From assembly GCA_012064415.1 (NCBI GenBank), contig SSNU01000231.1, forward strand, positions 96,790 through 160,789: a stretch of 64,000 nucleotides of DNA. The letters are read 5' to 3'. Below the pieces are notes generated by a model, which was not told the DNA's origin, did not search any database, and saw nothing but the letters and a program-made list of their open reading frames with translations. The translations under genes were made by a program, and so were the position numbers. Origin of the DNA: Gyrodactylus bullatarudis (lineage: Eukaryota; Platyhelminthes; Monogenea; Gyrodactylidea; Gyrodactylidae). Positions 22,282 through 33,900 of the stretch are shown here, piece by piece (the first letter of the stretch is position 1; each line of letters opens with the position of its first letter).

Positions 22282-24195
22282 CTATATATATGCTAAACTA
22301 CTAAGATCAAGATTTTCTCTTGTATATTGATCTGCAATAAGTTGCATAAGATTTTTAACCCTTTCTCTACTCTTTTCATAATACAGTTCCTTAATTATTT
22401 CATTACTCATAGCTAGGCCATAGACCAAAATTTTATTCGCATGAATTAGATCATGAGAGATGACTGTATGAAATCCTTCAAACAAGTGATGTTTATACGA
22501 ATAGGGTTCCTCTTTTATTTCGGCCGCTTCTCTCAGAATCTTGATTTTATCCTTGACAGTCTTTTTGAATTCTCTATCGAGTATTCGTGTGAACATCAGG
22601 ACGAGAATTTCAAGCTGTAATTCAACGTCACATTTTGAAATCATAACGTCACAGGCTTTTGCAAAATCCTCAAGCTCGGTTAGGCAGGAAATGTATTTCA
22701 TGTAGAAACCGCCGAGACAATCATTCTTTTTCAACACCTTCACCTCTGTTGGTGTGAACATTATCAGAGCATTACAAATATTTGTATTGTTCAGAAAATA
22801 CCGATAAGATTCGAGGAACTTTATCTGACATAAAACTCCTGATGGAAGCATCATTCTTTTTGGATGCAGCATCAAACATTCTCTAAGAGTATCAAGTTTT
22901 AAATTTTTTGGAAAGTTTCTCTTAATAATCCCAAGGAAGAAACAATCTCTAAAATTTTTACCCAACACGTTTTTACTACAGAGGGTAGGAAGTTCCCTGA
23001 TAAATTCATCCCGATCAATATTTTCATTAAATATTTGCTCTTCAAGTTTAGTTCCATAAGTTTTACTATCTGGTTCATCTGTGTCACGATTATTATGTTT
23101 CTTGAAACTCAATTTCAGGGATATATGATGGTCTTTGTGGCCATCAGGATCTTCAGATTCTCCATGAACAGTACATAATATTTTATTTATTGTACAACCT
23201 TTGAAGGTAGATTCAAATGGATTTGCAAATAATACATCCCCATCAACCGAATCCGAAGTTTCTGAGGGAAGAACCTCAACTGGTATTTTTCCAGCTTTAT
23301 TCAATCTATCTGTAATCTCCCTATTCTTGCAGACCAATAAGTAAAGAAGTGCCTTATTGGCCTGTATCAAATCATGAGATAGCGGGGAAAAGGGTTCTGT
23401 CAAAAAGTATTTCTTTATATCAAATAATTCTTCGGCTGTTTCACTCAGTTCTTTGATGACCATGACTTTTTGGTAAAACATTTCTCGGAATTCTTGAAAG
23501 AATATCCTGCCAAACATTAACCAAAATATAGCACGTCTGTTTTCTTTCTCTGTAAACGCTTCTGGGAGTTCTTGACAAGTCTTGTGAAAATGAGCAAATA
23601 TAACATGGCATGATAGGAACTGATAGTAGAATGCTTGAAAACCTTTTAGAGTTTTTTCCATTTTTGCTTCATCTTTGGTCAATTTGAAGAGCAATCCACA
23701 TATATTAGTCTCAGTCAAGAATTGATCATAGGCCATGAGTATTTTCAAATCTGTTAGATCATCCGGCCTTATCATGAATCTATCAGAATGAAATTTAAGT
23801 AACATGACAAACATGCAATAAGGTTTGCTTGACAGTTTGAATAGGCAAAAGAAATTGCAGTCTGTTAGATATGGACCTAATTGTTCTTTATTGACGTATT
23901 GAATTAATATTGGTTCAAAAATTTCTGTTGAAACATTTTTATCTTTGATTTTTGCAACGATCATTTCAAAATTTTCTTTATAATTTATTTTACCACTGTC
24001 GACTTGATCTTCAGAAAGATTAACTGTAGATTCCTCTGCATTTGATCTGCCAAAATCATCCAAAAAGAGACTTCTAATGTGATCTAAATCAAGTTGTTCA
24101 CATATTGTGCTTGAGCCATCAGGAAGTTCTTCTCCTTGAAAAATGGTAGATTCTTGATTAACGAATTCTTCTAATGTCTCTGGCAAATCTATCAT
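22282..24195 (-). CDS. Unrecognised 637-residue protein with two tandem homologous domains
   Basis: Intronless frame, ATG at 24195. Residues about 76-300 and 385-610 are clearly two copies of one helical domain. Matching blocks include FLTETNIC with FLNNTNIC, GFQAFYYQFLSC with GGFYMKYISC, and SHDLIQANKALLY with SHDLIHANKILVY, all offset by about 307-311 residues. The linker and N-terminus are acidic and polar, with no signal peptide and no transmembrane segment. Composition and length make it a real gene. I recognise no family. The domain is mostly helical with conserved Cys and Asn-Ile-Cys, and I would not guess a function. It stands alone among repeats, with no linked gene. Confidence 0.75.
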   Translation of the reverse strand: MIDLPETLEEFVNQESTIFQGEELPDGSSTICEQLDLDHIRSLFLDDFGRSNAEESTVNLSEDQVDSGKINYKENFEMIVAKIKDKNVSTEIFEPILIQYVNKEQLGPYLTDCNFFCLFKLSSKPYCMFVMLLKFHSDRFMIRPDDLTDLKILMAYDQFLTETNICGLLFKLTKDEAKMEKTLKGFQAFYYQFLSCHVIFAHFHKTCQELPEAFTEKENRRAIFWLMFGRIFFQEFREMFYQKVMVIKELSETAEELFDIKKYFLTEPFSPLSHDLIQANKALLYLLVCKNREITDRLNKAGKIPVEVLPSETSDSVDGDVLFANPFESTFKGCTINKILCTVHGESEDPDGHKDHHISLKLSFKKHNNRDTDEPDSKTYGTKLEEQIFNENIDRDEFIRELPTLCSKNVLGKNFRDCFFLGIIKRNFPKNLKLDTLRECLMLHPKRMMLPSGVLCQIKFLESYRYFLNNTNICNALIMFTPTEVKVLKKNDCLGGFYMKYISCLTELEDFAKACDVMISKCDVELQLEILVLMFTRILDREFKKTVKDKIKILREAAEIKEEPYSYKHHLFEGFHTVISHDLIHANKILVYGLAMSNEIIKELYYEKSRERVKNLMQLIADQYTRENLDLSSLAYI

Positions 24196-25352
24196 AAAAA
24201 ATTATTATTCAATTGAAATAAGGAAGCGCAAATCCCTAAACAAAGCTTAGAAAATGCGAATAAATTTTGCTTCAAACGATTTTTTAATCATACAATTACG
24301 CCATTGAGAATTTTTAATGTTTATTTTCACTTTCAATATCAAAATATTTTTTTATTTCATTGTTGGTTTCTGTACTCATGAGAAAAAAACGTATATTTTA
24401 GTGATAAATGTTATATTTCGCCGGGTCTTCTAAGACTCTACCCCGGTTAAATGTTATTACAATGGATTATTTTGAGCCCTTCCACTGGTTGATTGTGATG
24501 TTCAGACATCTTTAGGCTAGGGAACCAAGTTGAAATTACTTCTGTTCTCAATCTGATAATTGCTTCTATCCAATTGGGGTAGAAAGGAATCCAGGGAATA
24601 TAACGTTTATCCCTAAAAAACGTCTGCATTCTTAAACCTTCCTCACGAGTCTTCTTAAACCTCTCAAACCATATTCTTGATGAAGTTCGGCAATATTATT
24701 TATTATCGTGAAAATTTTAGTTTCTTTTAGCAGTATCAATCAATGAGATATTTACTTTTAGCAGTTTAGCTGCTACTTTTTGTCAAAAAATTTGCCACCT
24801 TTTTGGTGTTCTAAAATAAAAACGGCTCCAGTATTATTGAGTTGATGATACTGGAGTTGGTATAACTATTAGTTATAGCAATTAATGTTTTAATACTACT
24901 AGCAAGAAACTAAACATCAGTTAAGACTGGGATGTAGAGAGTAGAAATTTTTAAGCAATAAGCGATTTAAAAGTTTCGTTTCTAACATGCTGAGGAAGAC
25001 TTGCCTTGTATTAAGAGATTAGTAATTATTAGGGTCTCAAGTTTCAGAACGCTAAAATGATTTTTTAAGACCTTACCCCCTTCGAACCCGTTAAAATGCA
25101 GCTATCGCCTGAAACTGTAGAGTTCGAAGGGGTTAAAATGACATTTTTCAAAATAAGGTCTTAATTTAAGACCTAACGAAATTTCATGTAAAATGGCGAA
25201 ACTACTTATAATTAAATAAATATGTATTCTTATCAAAATGTAACGTAATGTATGATATTCAAATCTTTCATCATTAAAATTTCTATTTTGATGAAACAAT
25301 TTTTTGCATCACGGAGAAAGAACGCTCAATATAGCATGTTGTACATTGGGCA
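24196..25352. other. No gene recognised
   Basis: It contains a short hairpin, CTCCAGTAT...ATACTGGAG, at about 24827-24858. A second small inverted pair lies around GTTCGAAGGGGTTAAAATGA at 25120-25140. The string ATTTCGCCGGGTCTT near 24415 recurs imperfectly near 59220. Confidence 0.45.
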
Positions 25353-25356
25353 TTAA

Positions 25357-26302
25357 CCCTTGAATGACAAGTAGAGAAAATTTCACGAACGATAAATGGG
25401 GGTTTTATACCCCCAATGACAAAAACTAAGATTTAAAAACAAATTCGATATTTATTCAGAGCAATTGACACAAATTATTGTCTGGTGATCGCGGCAGGGA
25501 AAGCAATCACATTTGGCGCATTTTCTATATCCTGTCTTGTCATTTTTTCTAGGACATATACTGCAGCGTTTCTTTCCAGTGACCACTTTTTGAATTTTTT
25601 TCGGAGGAATACTAGCTAATGAAGATGCAGACGTATCTAGAATTGATTCAATATTTCTTTTGCATGCTCTTTTATGCATTAGACCAATTGCTAAATCTTT
25701 CAAGAATATTCTTCTTGATATTTTACCGTGCTCATCCAGAAAACTTGGTGTTCGTATCGAGAACAATACAAAAGCATTGTATGCAGCAATATCTAGGACA
25801 TTCCAGAATAATGCTAAAAGCCATCTTCTCGTAGGTCTTTTGCCACATTTTGACTTATGAAAGCTTATTGAAACGTCAAAATCATTGTCTTCGTCACTGG
25901 AGCTTGTCTCTTGAAGAATATGGTCTTCATCTTCTGAGGATACATCTGAAAGATCATCATCGCTGTAAATATCAGAAACGAGTTTTCTAGAGAGCACACT
26001 GAGTTCGTCTTTACTCATTGTAAGGGGATAAAATAATGAAAGTAAAGTCTTTCAAATACATAATGCATTACATTTTTATTTGGGGGTATTATACCCCCAG
26101 TTACCAAAGGAGGTATATATTTTTTGCATGAATATAAAATCAAAACCCATTATAGCAACACATATTTTACTATCTAATTAGGAAAATTGATAATCAAATT
26201 TAGAATAGCATAGTGATTCAGGTTGAAAAAAGAAAAAAAATTATCTAAAAATGTGATGTGAAAGTGATTGGGGGTATATAACCCCCATTTCTCATTCAAG
26301 GG
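25357..26302 (-). mobile_element. piggyBac element, internally deleted
   Basis: TTAA lies on both sides (25353-25356 and 26303-26306). The terminal repeats are CCCTTGAATGA at the left and TCATTCAAGGG at the right, perfect inverted 11-mers. Subterminal GGGGGT...ACCCCC palindromes occur near both ends (about 25395-25412, 26085-26098 and 26271-26287). The 946-bp length is far below an autonomous piggyBac. It carries a short uninterrupted frame. Confidence 0.9.
25452..26018 (-). CDS. Truncated piggyBac transposase (N-terminus fused to C-terminus)
   Basis: 188 residues, ATG at 26018. Residues 1-50 are the acidic N-terminal segment typical of piggyBac transposases. Residues about 63-115 (RPTRRWLLALFWNVLDIAAY onward) are the end of the catalytic domain. 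The tail has the cysteine-rich finger, CSICPRKNDKTGYRKCAKC followed by CFPCRDHQTIICVNC. The middle, about 350 residues including the catalytic aspartates, is missing at a single junction, yet the frame stays open. From family knowledge the cysteine-rich domain binds the element ends, so the product, if made, could bind but not cut. Whether it is expressed is unknown. Confidence 0.75.
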   Translation of the reverse strand: MSKDELSVLSRKLVSDIYSDDDLSDVSSEDEDHILQETSSSDEDNDFDVSISFHKSKCGKRPTRRWLLALFWNVLDIAAYNAFVLFSIRTPSFLDEHGKISRRIFLKDLAIGLMHKRACKRNIESILDTSASSLASIPPKKIQKVVTGKKRCSICPRKNDKTGYRKCAKCDCFPCRDHQTIICVNCSE

Positions 26303-26306
26303 TTAA

Positions 26307-26397
26307 TTAATCCAGAAACCTATCAAACTGGTAGAGTTATGAAGGTTCAAAAAATTGGAAAATGGACATATATGTCCATCGGCACCGAAAGAGTTAG
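26307..26397. mobile_element. Right half of the 13154-13368 MITE
   Basis: It matches 13276-13368, including ATCAAACTGGTAGAGTTATG and the palindromic CATATATGTCCATCGGCACC. It abuts the piggyBac TTAA directly, so the piggyBac may have inserted into this MITE copy. The left half cannot be confirmed. Confidence 0.5.
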
Positions 26398-26861
26398 AAT
26401 TATTTGGTGTCCAGATAAACCACGGGATAAAGCCATCCACTAAGAATTTGTCGCATAAAAATTTGTCAGTATATTCCAAACTTCAAATTAACTAGCCTTA
26501 TAATCATAATTCAAAAACTTCCCGTGCACTTATAAAAGGTTGCTTATGAAACAGAAAGGTAAAATGAACTGTTTCTTTACAATTTCTTACTTAAATTGCT
26601 GTAATTGAATGTTTTTCTAGCATCTATACGATCCAGTATACATGCTAAAGTTTAAAACTATACTACTCTCATTTATATTATTCATAGAGTTAGTGTGTTA
26701 GACTATAAATTTAATATACACTGTTGTATAGGATATACAATGTATAATATTTGGGAATGAATTAATTAACTAAGGAAGAAAAAAGACACGTACTTGAAAG
26801 AGTTACTAAATAAAGATTAATCAAATATTGTACGATGAGCATTATTTTAATGATACACTAA

Positions 26862-27690
26862 AGTTGGTTGATCTGAAGTTAGGAATCTATGATTTTTATA
26901 AAAATCTCAATTTTCGGAATCCAAATCATACTGTCTTTTTACACCGTTCGAAGAGAGATTTTCTGAAAAAAAATTTGTTTATTTTTCAAATTTCGATTTA
27001 ACGCTGAATTCCTATTTATTTGAATATGAGAGCCGAATATCAACATTGAATTTTCGGCAGATTTTCTAGAGATTTTAAATTATGGAAATTTCATTGATTT
27101 TCAAGTAGTGAAAATGATCAGGAAATCGAAATTCAACTCCCAAACGGTAATGAAATCAATCCCTAGAACATTACAGTTGTGCACCAGTTTTGGTGTGTGA
27201 GAATGTGCACGCCCCAATTTTCCAGCTAAAAATAAGAGTTCGCATTTGAAATCAACTAAAAAGTAGGACAGATTTATTATTTAAAAAATTAATCTTTTGG
27301 GCAATTTTTGTCGTTTTTCTAGTTTCTGGTCACAACTTGTAGAGAATATTCTCCTGATTCAATGAGTACTACTGAGCCCTATTAAATTCGTTCATTAAGT
27401 ATGGAAACTTTTGAAAATAAACTTTGAAATTTTAATGAAAAATTAATGCGTCACCCTAATTTACAAGTTGAGCTAAAGCTTCTTACTAATTACGCCTTAA
27501 ATTTCAGTCAAAAATTGTTTACGTAAGGTCACATTGTTAAATTAAAAATCAATAAAGAATTCTATCTGAAGTCGTTCTAGTGACTTTGGAAACTTTCCTC
27601 AAAAAACTGAGCTTTTTTTAGGAAGTTCACTGTATTCTGAATTGAGATTTTTCTAGAAATCATAGATTCCCAACTTCATTTCATTTCATT
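26862..27690. repeat. Palindromic dispersed repeat, copy 4 (diverged)
   Basis: Left edge TTGGTTGATCTGAAGTTAGG; right edge AATCATAGATTCCCAACTTC. The core marker CAAGTAGTGAAAATGATCAG is present. The section from 27180 to 27620 does not match the other copies and may be an insertion. Confidence 0.55.
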
Positions 27691-28276
27691 TTAGTTTTTT
27701 AATGATATTTTTGAATTCTATTACTATTATCGTTAAAATAATGTTTTATCTCAACTAAAAATGCTTAAAATTCACATAAAAGTAGTTCCCTATTGCGTAC
27801 AAGACCAAAGTAAGGAAAGTGTTTTTTTAGTTTACGAATTACACCTTCTGCACAATAATTAGTTCTTTCCTTACTTCTTCTTGAAAAAAATGATATAATA
27901 TTAATGGTTACAATTAAAGACTAATTGATCTTTAAGTGATTCTCTAAGATGATATAGAATTAATTAAGCTGAAAAAATCGAACTGGAGGAATAAAGAAAT
28001 CGCATAATTCACTGAAATTGAATAGGCTTTTATAAGAATTCCATAATCCCTTATTTTCAGACAAACAAGGAGAACTTGTAAAACCTGTTTGATCTATTCA
28101 ATTTTAATCAATCCCAGCTTCCATGGCCAGACATGTTTAAATTAAAAATTATCAGTTGATAAAGGGGTTTCACTGCCACAAAATTGCATCGGAAAGTAAA
28201 GCATAAAATATAAAAATTTTTGAGACAGCAAAAAAACTCAAAGTCACATTTCAGGAGGGTTTTTAAACATATTTTT
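27691..28276. other. No gene recognised
   Basis: AT-rich sequence downstream of the 28277-29032 gene on its strand. It might hold that gene's 3' end or further exons. I see no secure exon. Confidence 0.4.
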
Positions 28277-29032
28277 TTATCGTAGAGACTCACTGCTAGT
28301 TTCATTATGATCTGATCTATCATTAGAGTATCCAGGCATGAATGAATTTCCAGTGATTGCATCAAACTCCCATGTCTGATCGAGGATGAATTCGGGATCA
28401 TTCGAAACTTCGACAGTATACGTGTGTCTCTCACTACTCGAATTCTCCGAGTTATCAAATAGACTATCCGATTTGTTAGAGAAATTGTTATCACTATGGC
28501 CAATATTCTGGGTTGGCGAGGAGTTGATGAATTTCCCACTGATGAGCTTGCGAAATTGGTTAATTGATTCCATGTCTTGTGGGTAGAGGAAATTTCTCTT
28601 TTTCCTTTCAACTACAACCCTCTCTTTTGATTGGTTGATTTTTTCCTTTAATTTTAATTTACTCTTGCTAATCGAAAGTGAATCTCTTTTACACTTGTTA
28701 AAGGCTAAATTATCGAGATCATCCTTAATTAAGTTTGTTGTTTCATCACCATTTATTTCCTTCCGATTATGACTACTATTGGATTTTCTCTTGTTTTTGC
28801 AATCACTGATAACTCCTCTTGATTGGCTACTTAAATAATAATTGAGACTATTCAGCCAATCTATTGTCTTGAATATTCCATCAGAGTCTGAGTATTTCCT
28901 CGATTTCAATATTGATAATCCTGGACTTTTTGATTTGGTTGGTAGATCTATTAGTTTGTTGGAAAATCTATTTCCATTTATTACCACGGGAACTTCTGAG
29001 CAATCGAAAATGTTGTTACTCTCATGTAGCAT
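28277..29032 (-). CDS. Hypothetical polar, Ser/Lys/Asn-rich protein
   Basis: A 251-residue frame from the ATG at 29032. It is strongly charged and Ser/Asn-rich, with a basic stretch (residues about 115-150) and the segment PQDMESINQFRKLISGKF. No signal peptide, membrane segment or known domain is seen; it looks largely disordered, possibly nuclear. A GTGAGT near the end (ACTAGCA|GTGAGT, about 28290) could be a splice donor, in which case the visible stop is intronic and the protein longer. It is divergent from eIF3h, with about 700 bp between the starts. Confidence 0.5.
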   Translation of the reverse strand: MLHESNNIFDCSEVPVVINGNRFSNKLIDLPTKSKSPGLSILKSRKYSDSDGIFKTIDWLNSLNYYLSSQSRGVISDCKNKRKSNSSHNRKEINGDETTNLIKDDLDNLAFNKCKRDSLSISKSKLKLKEKINQSKERVVVERKKRNFLYPQDMESINQFRKLISGKFINSSPTQNIGHSDNNFSNKSDSLFDNSENSSSERHTYTVEVSNDPEFILDQTWEFDAITGNSFMPGYSNDRSDHNETSSESLR

Positions 29033-29735
29033 AATATGATAATACAGAAGAAGATGTAAGAAGAAAATTTATTATTTTTATCAATTGTTGTTTAGTTTTA
29101 GGTTATCACGAGAGAAATTATTTTTAGAGCATTTACGATAAAAACGTCATTGCAGGCATTACCATCACATAGATCAATAAGTTACTCTCTATTATTTAAT
29201 AGTAGTCGTCCAGTTATCATTTTTTCATAATTTTTACACTATGAGAGTGATTTTGGAACACATACACATATGAAATGTTGTAGATGAGAGGTTTATTTTC
29301 AACGCTTTGTTGTCACGTTAGAATAAAAGATAAAGGTATGTTCTTTGATGATTTTGAACACTGGGAATTGTTGGAAAACTCACTTGATTGAATATAAAAA
29401 TTAAATTAACTGCAATGAATAAAAAAATCCTATGTACATGTATGAAAGAAATTCAATTCAATAGCCAATCAGAAGACAGAGTATGATAAATCATGAATTA
29501 TTTCTCCTGGAGAGATTCCAAATCTATTTTCATACATAATCTTAATACATATCTTTCATGAAGATGTAGTATTGAAATTTAAAACGTTTTCTAAATTTAA
29601 TGATAGTATTACTAGTAATCTTAAATATTTAAAACGCAATAAATATTCCACAAATATCTTTTGTGATGATAATTTTGTCAAGAGAGGGCCAAATAAACAA
29701 GTTGTTTTAATTTGAAAAATAATCAATTACATTTT
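29033..29735. other. Divergent intergenic region upstream of eIF3h
   Basis: No open frame of note. It must contain the promoters of the minus-strand hypothetical gene and of eIF3h. I see no unambiguous TATA box in either direction. Confidence 0.4.
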
Positions 29736-30680
29736 ATGATGAGCAACGATCAAGCTACCGTTCAAGTTGATGGCTCTGTTCTTCTCCAATTAGTGAGACA
29801 TTATCAAGAATATTCTTGTTCCGATAGAGATGATATAAACGGATTTTTACTCGGAGTTAGTGTTGGAAAGACACTTGAGGTTACCAATTCAATACCTTTT
29901 CCATCATGTAGCGAAGACGATCAAACTGACGGCTTTAACTTTGAATCTGAATATGTTTCCAAACTCCAAAATCTCAAACTTGACGATGCAGTGATTGGAA
30001 TTTACCAGAGTGTTACTGCAGGAGATTTTATTAATAGGGCAGCTCTTGAAACATTATTCTTGTATCAATATCAATTTTCCGATTCAATTCTCTTAATCTA
30101 CGATCCTGCTCTTACTGCTCAAGGTAAAATTGGTCTTAGGGCTTTTCGTCTTCAACCTGATATATTCAAAGCTTTCAGCAACCATAATCAAAAGCTGCAA
30201 ATATTCAAAAACAACAATGATTTGGGCCAATGGGAACACGAGGCTGCCGCTAGTATGAGTAAAATTAACTTTAATCGTTTCTATACCGAAATTCCAGTGG
30301 TGATTTACAATTCTCCACTTATCAAAATCATGATGCACGATATGTCTGATAAAATCAATGTTGGAAACAATCTATTCTTTGGCTCAGACAACACTCTGAT
30401 TGATTCAAATAATCCTGGAGATATTGAATCAAACTTGAAGCAATTGCTCTCTTCACTAGATGCAGTCCATGATATTCAATACAATTATCATAGAAAATTG
30501 GGTATGATTCAAAAGACAGGTTCTAACGAGCAAAAGAACAAGGATCTAGTCACGAGTCGATTGGATATTGCTCTTGCATCTGGACAATTATCCTACCTTT
30601 CTAATAGCATAGCTCAAATGGCTGGCCAAACTGTTGGTAAACTAATGCTAAGCAATTCCTTCTATACCTCCAATCAGTAA
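29736..30680 (+). CDS. eIF3h: Eukaryotic translation initiation factor 3 subunit H
   Basis: Intronless, 314 residues from the ATG at 29736 (a second ATG follows at once). It aligns along its length with eIF3h: VQVDGSVLLQLVRHYQEYS at the start, GFLLGVSVGKTLEVTNSIPF of the MPN core, FYTEIPVVIYNSPLIKIMMH in the middle, and SGQLSYLSNSIAQMAGQTVG at the C-terminus. The MPN domain spans about residues 8-140 and lacks the JAMM metal ligands, as expected for this non-catalytic subunit. In the cytoplasm it is part of the eIF3 complex, helping scanning and reinitiation. The normal family length is about 330-350, so it is slightly short. A divergent promoter is shared or close with the hypothetical gene upstream. 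Confidence 0.93.
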   Translation: MMSNDQATVQVDGSVLLQLVRHYQEYSCSDRDDINGFLLGVSVGKTLEVTNSIPFPSCSEDDQTDGFNFESEYVSKLQNLKLDDAVIGIYQSVTAGDFINRAALETLFLYQYQFSDSILLIYDPALTAQGKIGLRAFRLQPDIFKAFSNHNQKLQIFKNNNDLGQWEHEAAASMSKINFNRFYTEIPVVIYNSPLIKIMMHDMSDKINVGNNLFFGSDNTLIDSNNPGDIESNLKQLLSSLDAVHDIQYNYHRKLGMIQKTGSNEQKNKDLVTSRLDIALASGQLSYLSNSIAQMAGQTVGKLMLSNSFYTSNQ

Positions 30681-30934
30681 TTATAACATTATTATGGATA
30701 TAAAATATATTCTTGAAATCATGAAATTATATTATTTTTCAATTCCAACTTCTTAGTTATGTATTACTGTTAACAAAGAATTATTTTTTTAGAATCAAAA
30801 TGAAATTAGAAAAAAACTCTGTTAGATTGACGGGTGTGCCATAAGTAAATTTATAAATGGGAATCTAATTGTTGTTGGATACAATTGTGGCTTGAATATT
30901 ACTTTGATGTTCTGAATTATTATGGAAAGTCTAA

Positions 30935-33900
30935 TCAGGCTAAACAGGAATCAAAATGAACTTCCAAAAGGTCTCTTGAATCAAAGGCTCGTCCACAATT
31001 TGGGCATATTGGTATTTCCTAGGGAACCAATTAAAGATATCATTTATAATTAAGATCGGTGAAACTAGCTCAAATCTTACATCTGCTATTGTGTATGATG
31101 GGTTGTGTTGATCATCAATATTTCCACGAACATCATCTACCTCTGGTAAATTGGGCTGAAAATTAAAAGAAAAATTATTTTTAGAATATTACTTTTATGA
31201 GAAAGAGAACTCAAAAGATCTAAAATGCTTACAATTGTCAAGTATTTATAGATATTCACTAGTGCCTTGGTTAAAGGATTCGGCTATAAGAGAAAAAAAG
31301 ATGAAAAATACCATAAACTACATATTCTAAAATTTGTGAGTGGTGTTTGTAAAATACAATACAGAGAAGGCATGCAATGGTAAGACAAAGAAATAAGACA
31401 TAAGATGAAGGCTGTATAATATACAGACTGATTACATCATTAAAAACTAAATTTATTGGTAATTACTACACAGTAGTTATTATTTTTAATATTAGAAATT
31501 ATTTATGTTGAAAGAATATCTCGTTACAAAATTTTCCTATAAAAAACCATTTGAACTAATCAGAGTAATTTGTTCTTTTTCTCTACTACGGGCTGACGAG
31601 ATTCGATGAAGTACAAGCTCAAACACTTGAATTATGAATTTCCACCGAAAGAAGTTCCATAAAATACTTTGATTAGTCGTTAGAAGATATGATGGTTTTA
31701 GTGAGATATGTTGGGTTAATTTTTTATTTTCTACGTGCTGGAAATTAGATTGTGGTTGCTGTTGTTGTTGGCTTTGTTGCTGTTGGTGGATTGTCGAATG
31801 TTGATGTGTTGGTTGTTGGTTTTGATAAAAAGTCTGCTGGGGGACAAAGAAATTTTTCGGTTGCATTGGTTGGAAATTCGGTGCTGAGGTACCATTGTTA
31901 TTCATTGGTGGTGTATTTCTGGGACAATTTGACATATTGATGGGATTTTTTGCGTGGCCATTAGAATCAACAAGTGTTGGAGATACATAATAGGCATTAG
32001 TGTTATTAATAGTGTTGGAAGAATTTTGAGGTTTTTGTGTACCATCTGAAGTTGTATTGTAAGGATTAAACTTTGAAGTCATTGATTCAACCGGATGAAC
32101 ATTGGAAAATGCATAAGCCGTGCTCGATTGTGAGAAACGATTTTTACTTGGTGAGCTTGGTGTTTGCCTTCCACAATCAGATGAACTTGTGGGACTTTTT
32201 GGGGAATTCAAATTGCCCGAAGATGAAAATTTTTGTTGGTTGTTATTTGATGATTGACCATTCTGAGTCTTTTGATCCTTTTCATATTCAATTTTTAAAT
32301 GAAATTTAGAAGTAGAGTTTATTCTGCTACCAAGAGGTCATTTAATCTTTTTAGTTTATCCAAATTGTATCAAGATCAATTTTTATTGGTAGTCATGTTG
32401 ATTTTTAGACTCAAAATATTTGTAGTTAGAATGTATAGAACTTGAGATCTTCACTATAGAATTAGATTTCTCAAGGGTGAGTAAATTTACCTGTTAAAGC
32501 ACAAATTACCACATGGAACTGAGAGAGATCTGAACCAAGAACCATCCAGTTATTATCAGTGAATTCATCAATTGAAATTGATCAAAAATGATGAGCTCAA
32601 TCTTGAAATCAAAATGACCGAGTGAAAATTGTCAAAAAGAAAAGATAAAGTTCTGTGGATCTCACTTACACACGTGCAGAAATTAAATTTAGAATTATTT
32701 GAGTCATTAGAATAAGTGTTTAAATCATCAATATGAATACAGAAAAAGAGTTTGTGAAAAAATACTTTGCAAGATGATTTCTTCAATGATACATTAGTTG
32801 ATATTTTCATGTAAAAAAGAGAGTAAAACTTACATTTCTCTTCATGTGAGCATCATATGAAGGAGGTTCACATTTTGGCATCTATTTAAATGGCAAAGTT
32901 TAATTTAATACAGTGAGTCCAAGTGAGATTAGTTTATCCATAGTCAAACTAGTGTAGTCTAGATAAACTATAGTTGTATTTTATAGTCAATTTTATCTCA
33001 TAAGAAAGGATGTAAAATTAAAGTATAGAAAACTACTATTGGCTAATGATTCATAAGTTTTTCGAGTAGAAACGGTATAAGTAACTACTAGGGCTGCTGA
33101 AATCGAGCAGAAATTTTTATTATAAATGGCATTTCATCATTGCTACTACTTAGTAGGTACCGGTTAATACTTCTGACTAAGTTTACGGTGCTTCTCTGAT
33201 CATGGTATCAATACAATCTTTGGTAGTTTCTTTTAAATAGTAATTAGTTTAGAGAGAATATAAAAATAAAAAGCTTTTATTTCATGCAATGTATTAATGT
33301 TATGCCTAATACCGAGCTGAGTAATGAAAATAAAATTCTGACATAATTCAGTGGTAGAGAGAGAAGAGGGGGTTAATTTTCCACATCCACTACGGAGGTA
33401 AGAAAAGATTATATTTGTTATGACCAATGTGTACACACGTTCAACATTGTTTAGCAGTTAAAAAATTACCACACATTTAGGCAGTTCCTATTTTTGCTAT
33501 AATCTCTCACGGAAATACAGACGTCATAGAAAAAACGAATTCCATCAGATTGCTGCTAGTTTTGGTGTTGAAAAGTAAAAAACTCATGACCAAATTATTT
33601 CAATCCTAATTATTCAAATCTTAGGGATTACATTGTAAGAATTAACGTAAAATTCAGCGGTGATTTTAAAACTTTATTATGGAGAAGGATTTTTGAATCA
33701 TGCCTCAATACAAAATTATGCCTAGAATTTATTGAGAACCCATAGAGTTTGATAAGTGAATGAAAAAGTTCTCGCCTGATTCGAATCAAGTTATTTAAAT
33801 TGCAATTCTTTTACACGAGGAATTCATTAAGAGGATTAGAATACTAGTGAATATAAAGTTAAAAAAGGGAACGAAAAGGAAAAGATGCAGTGGGCAGTTC

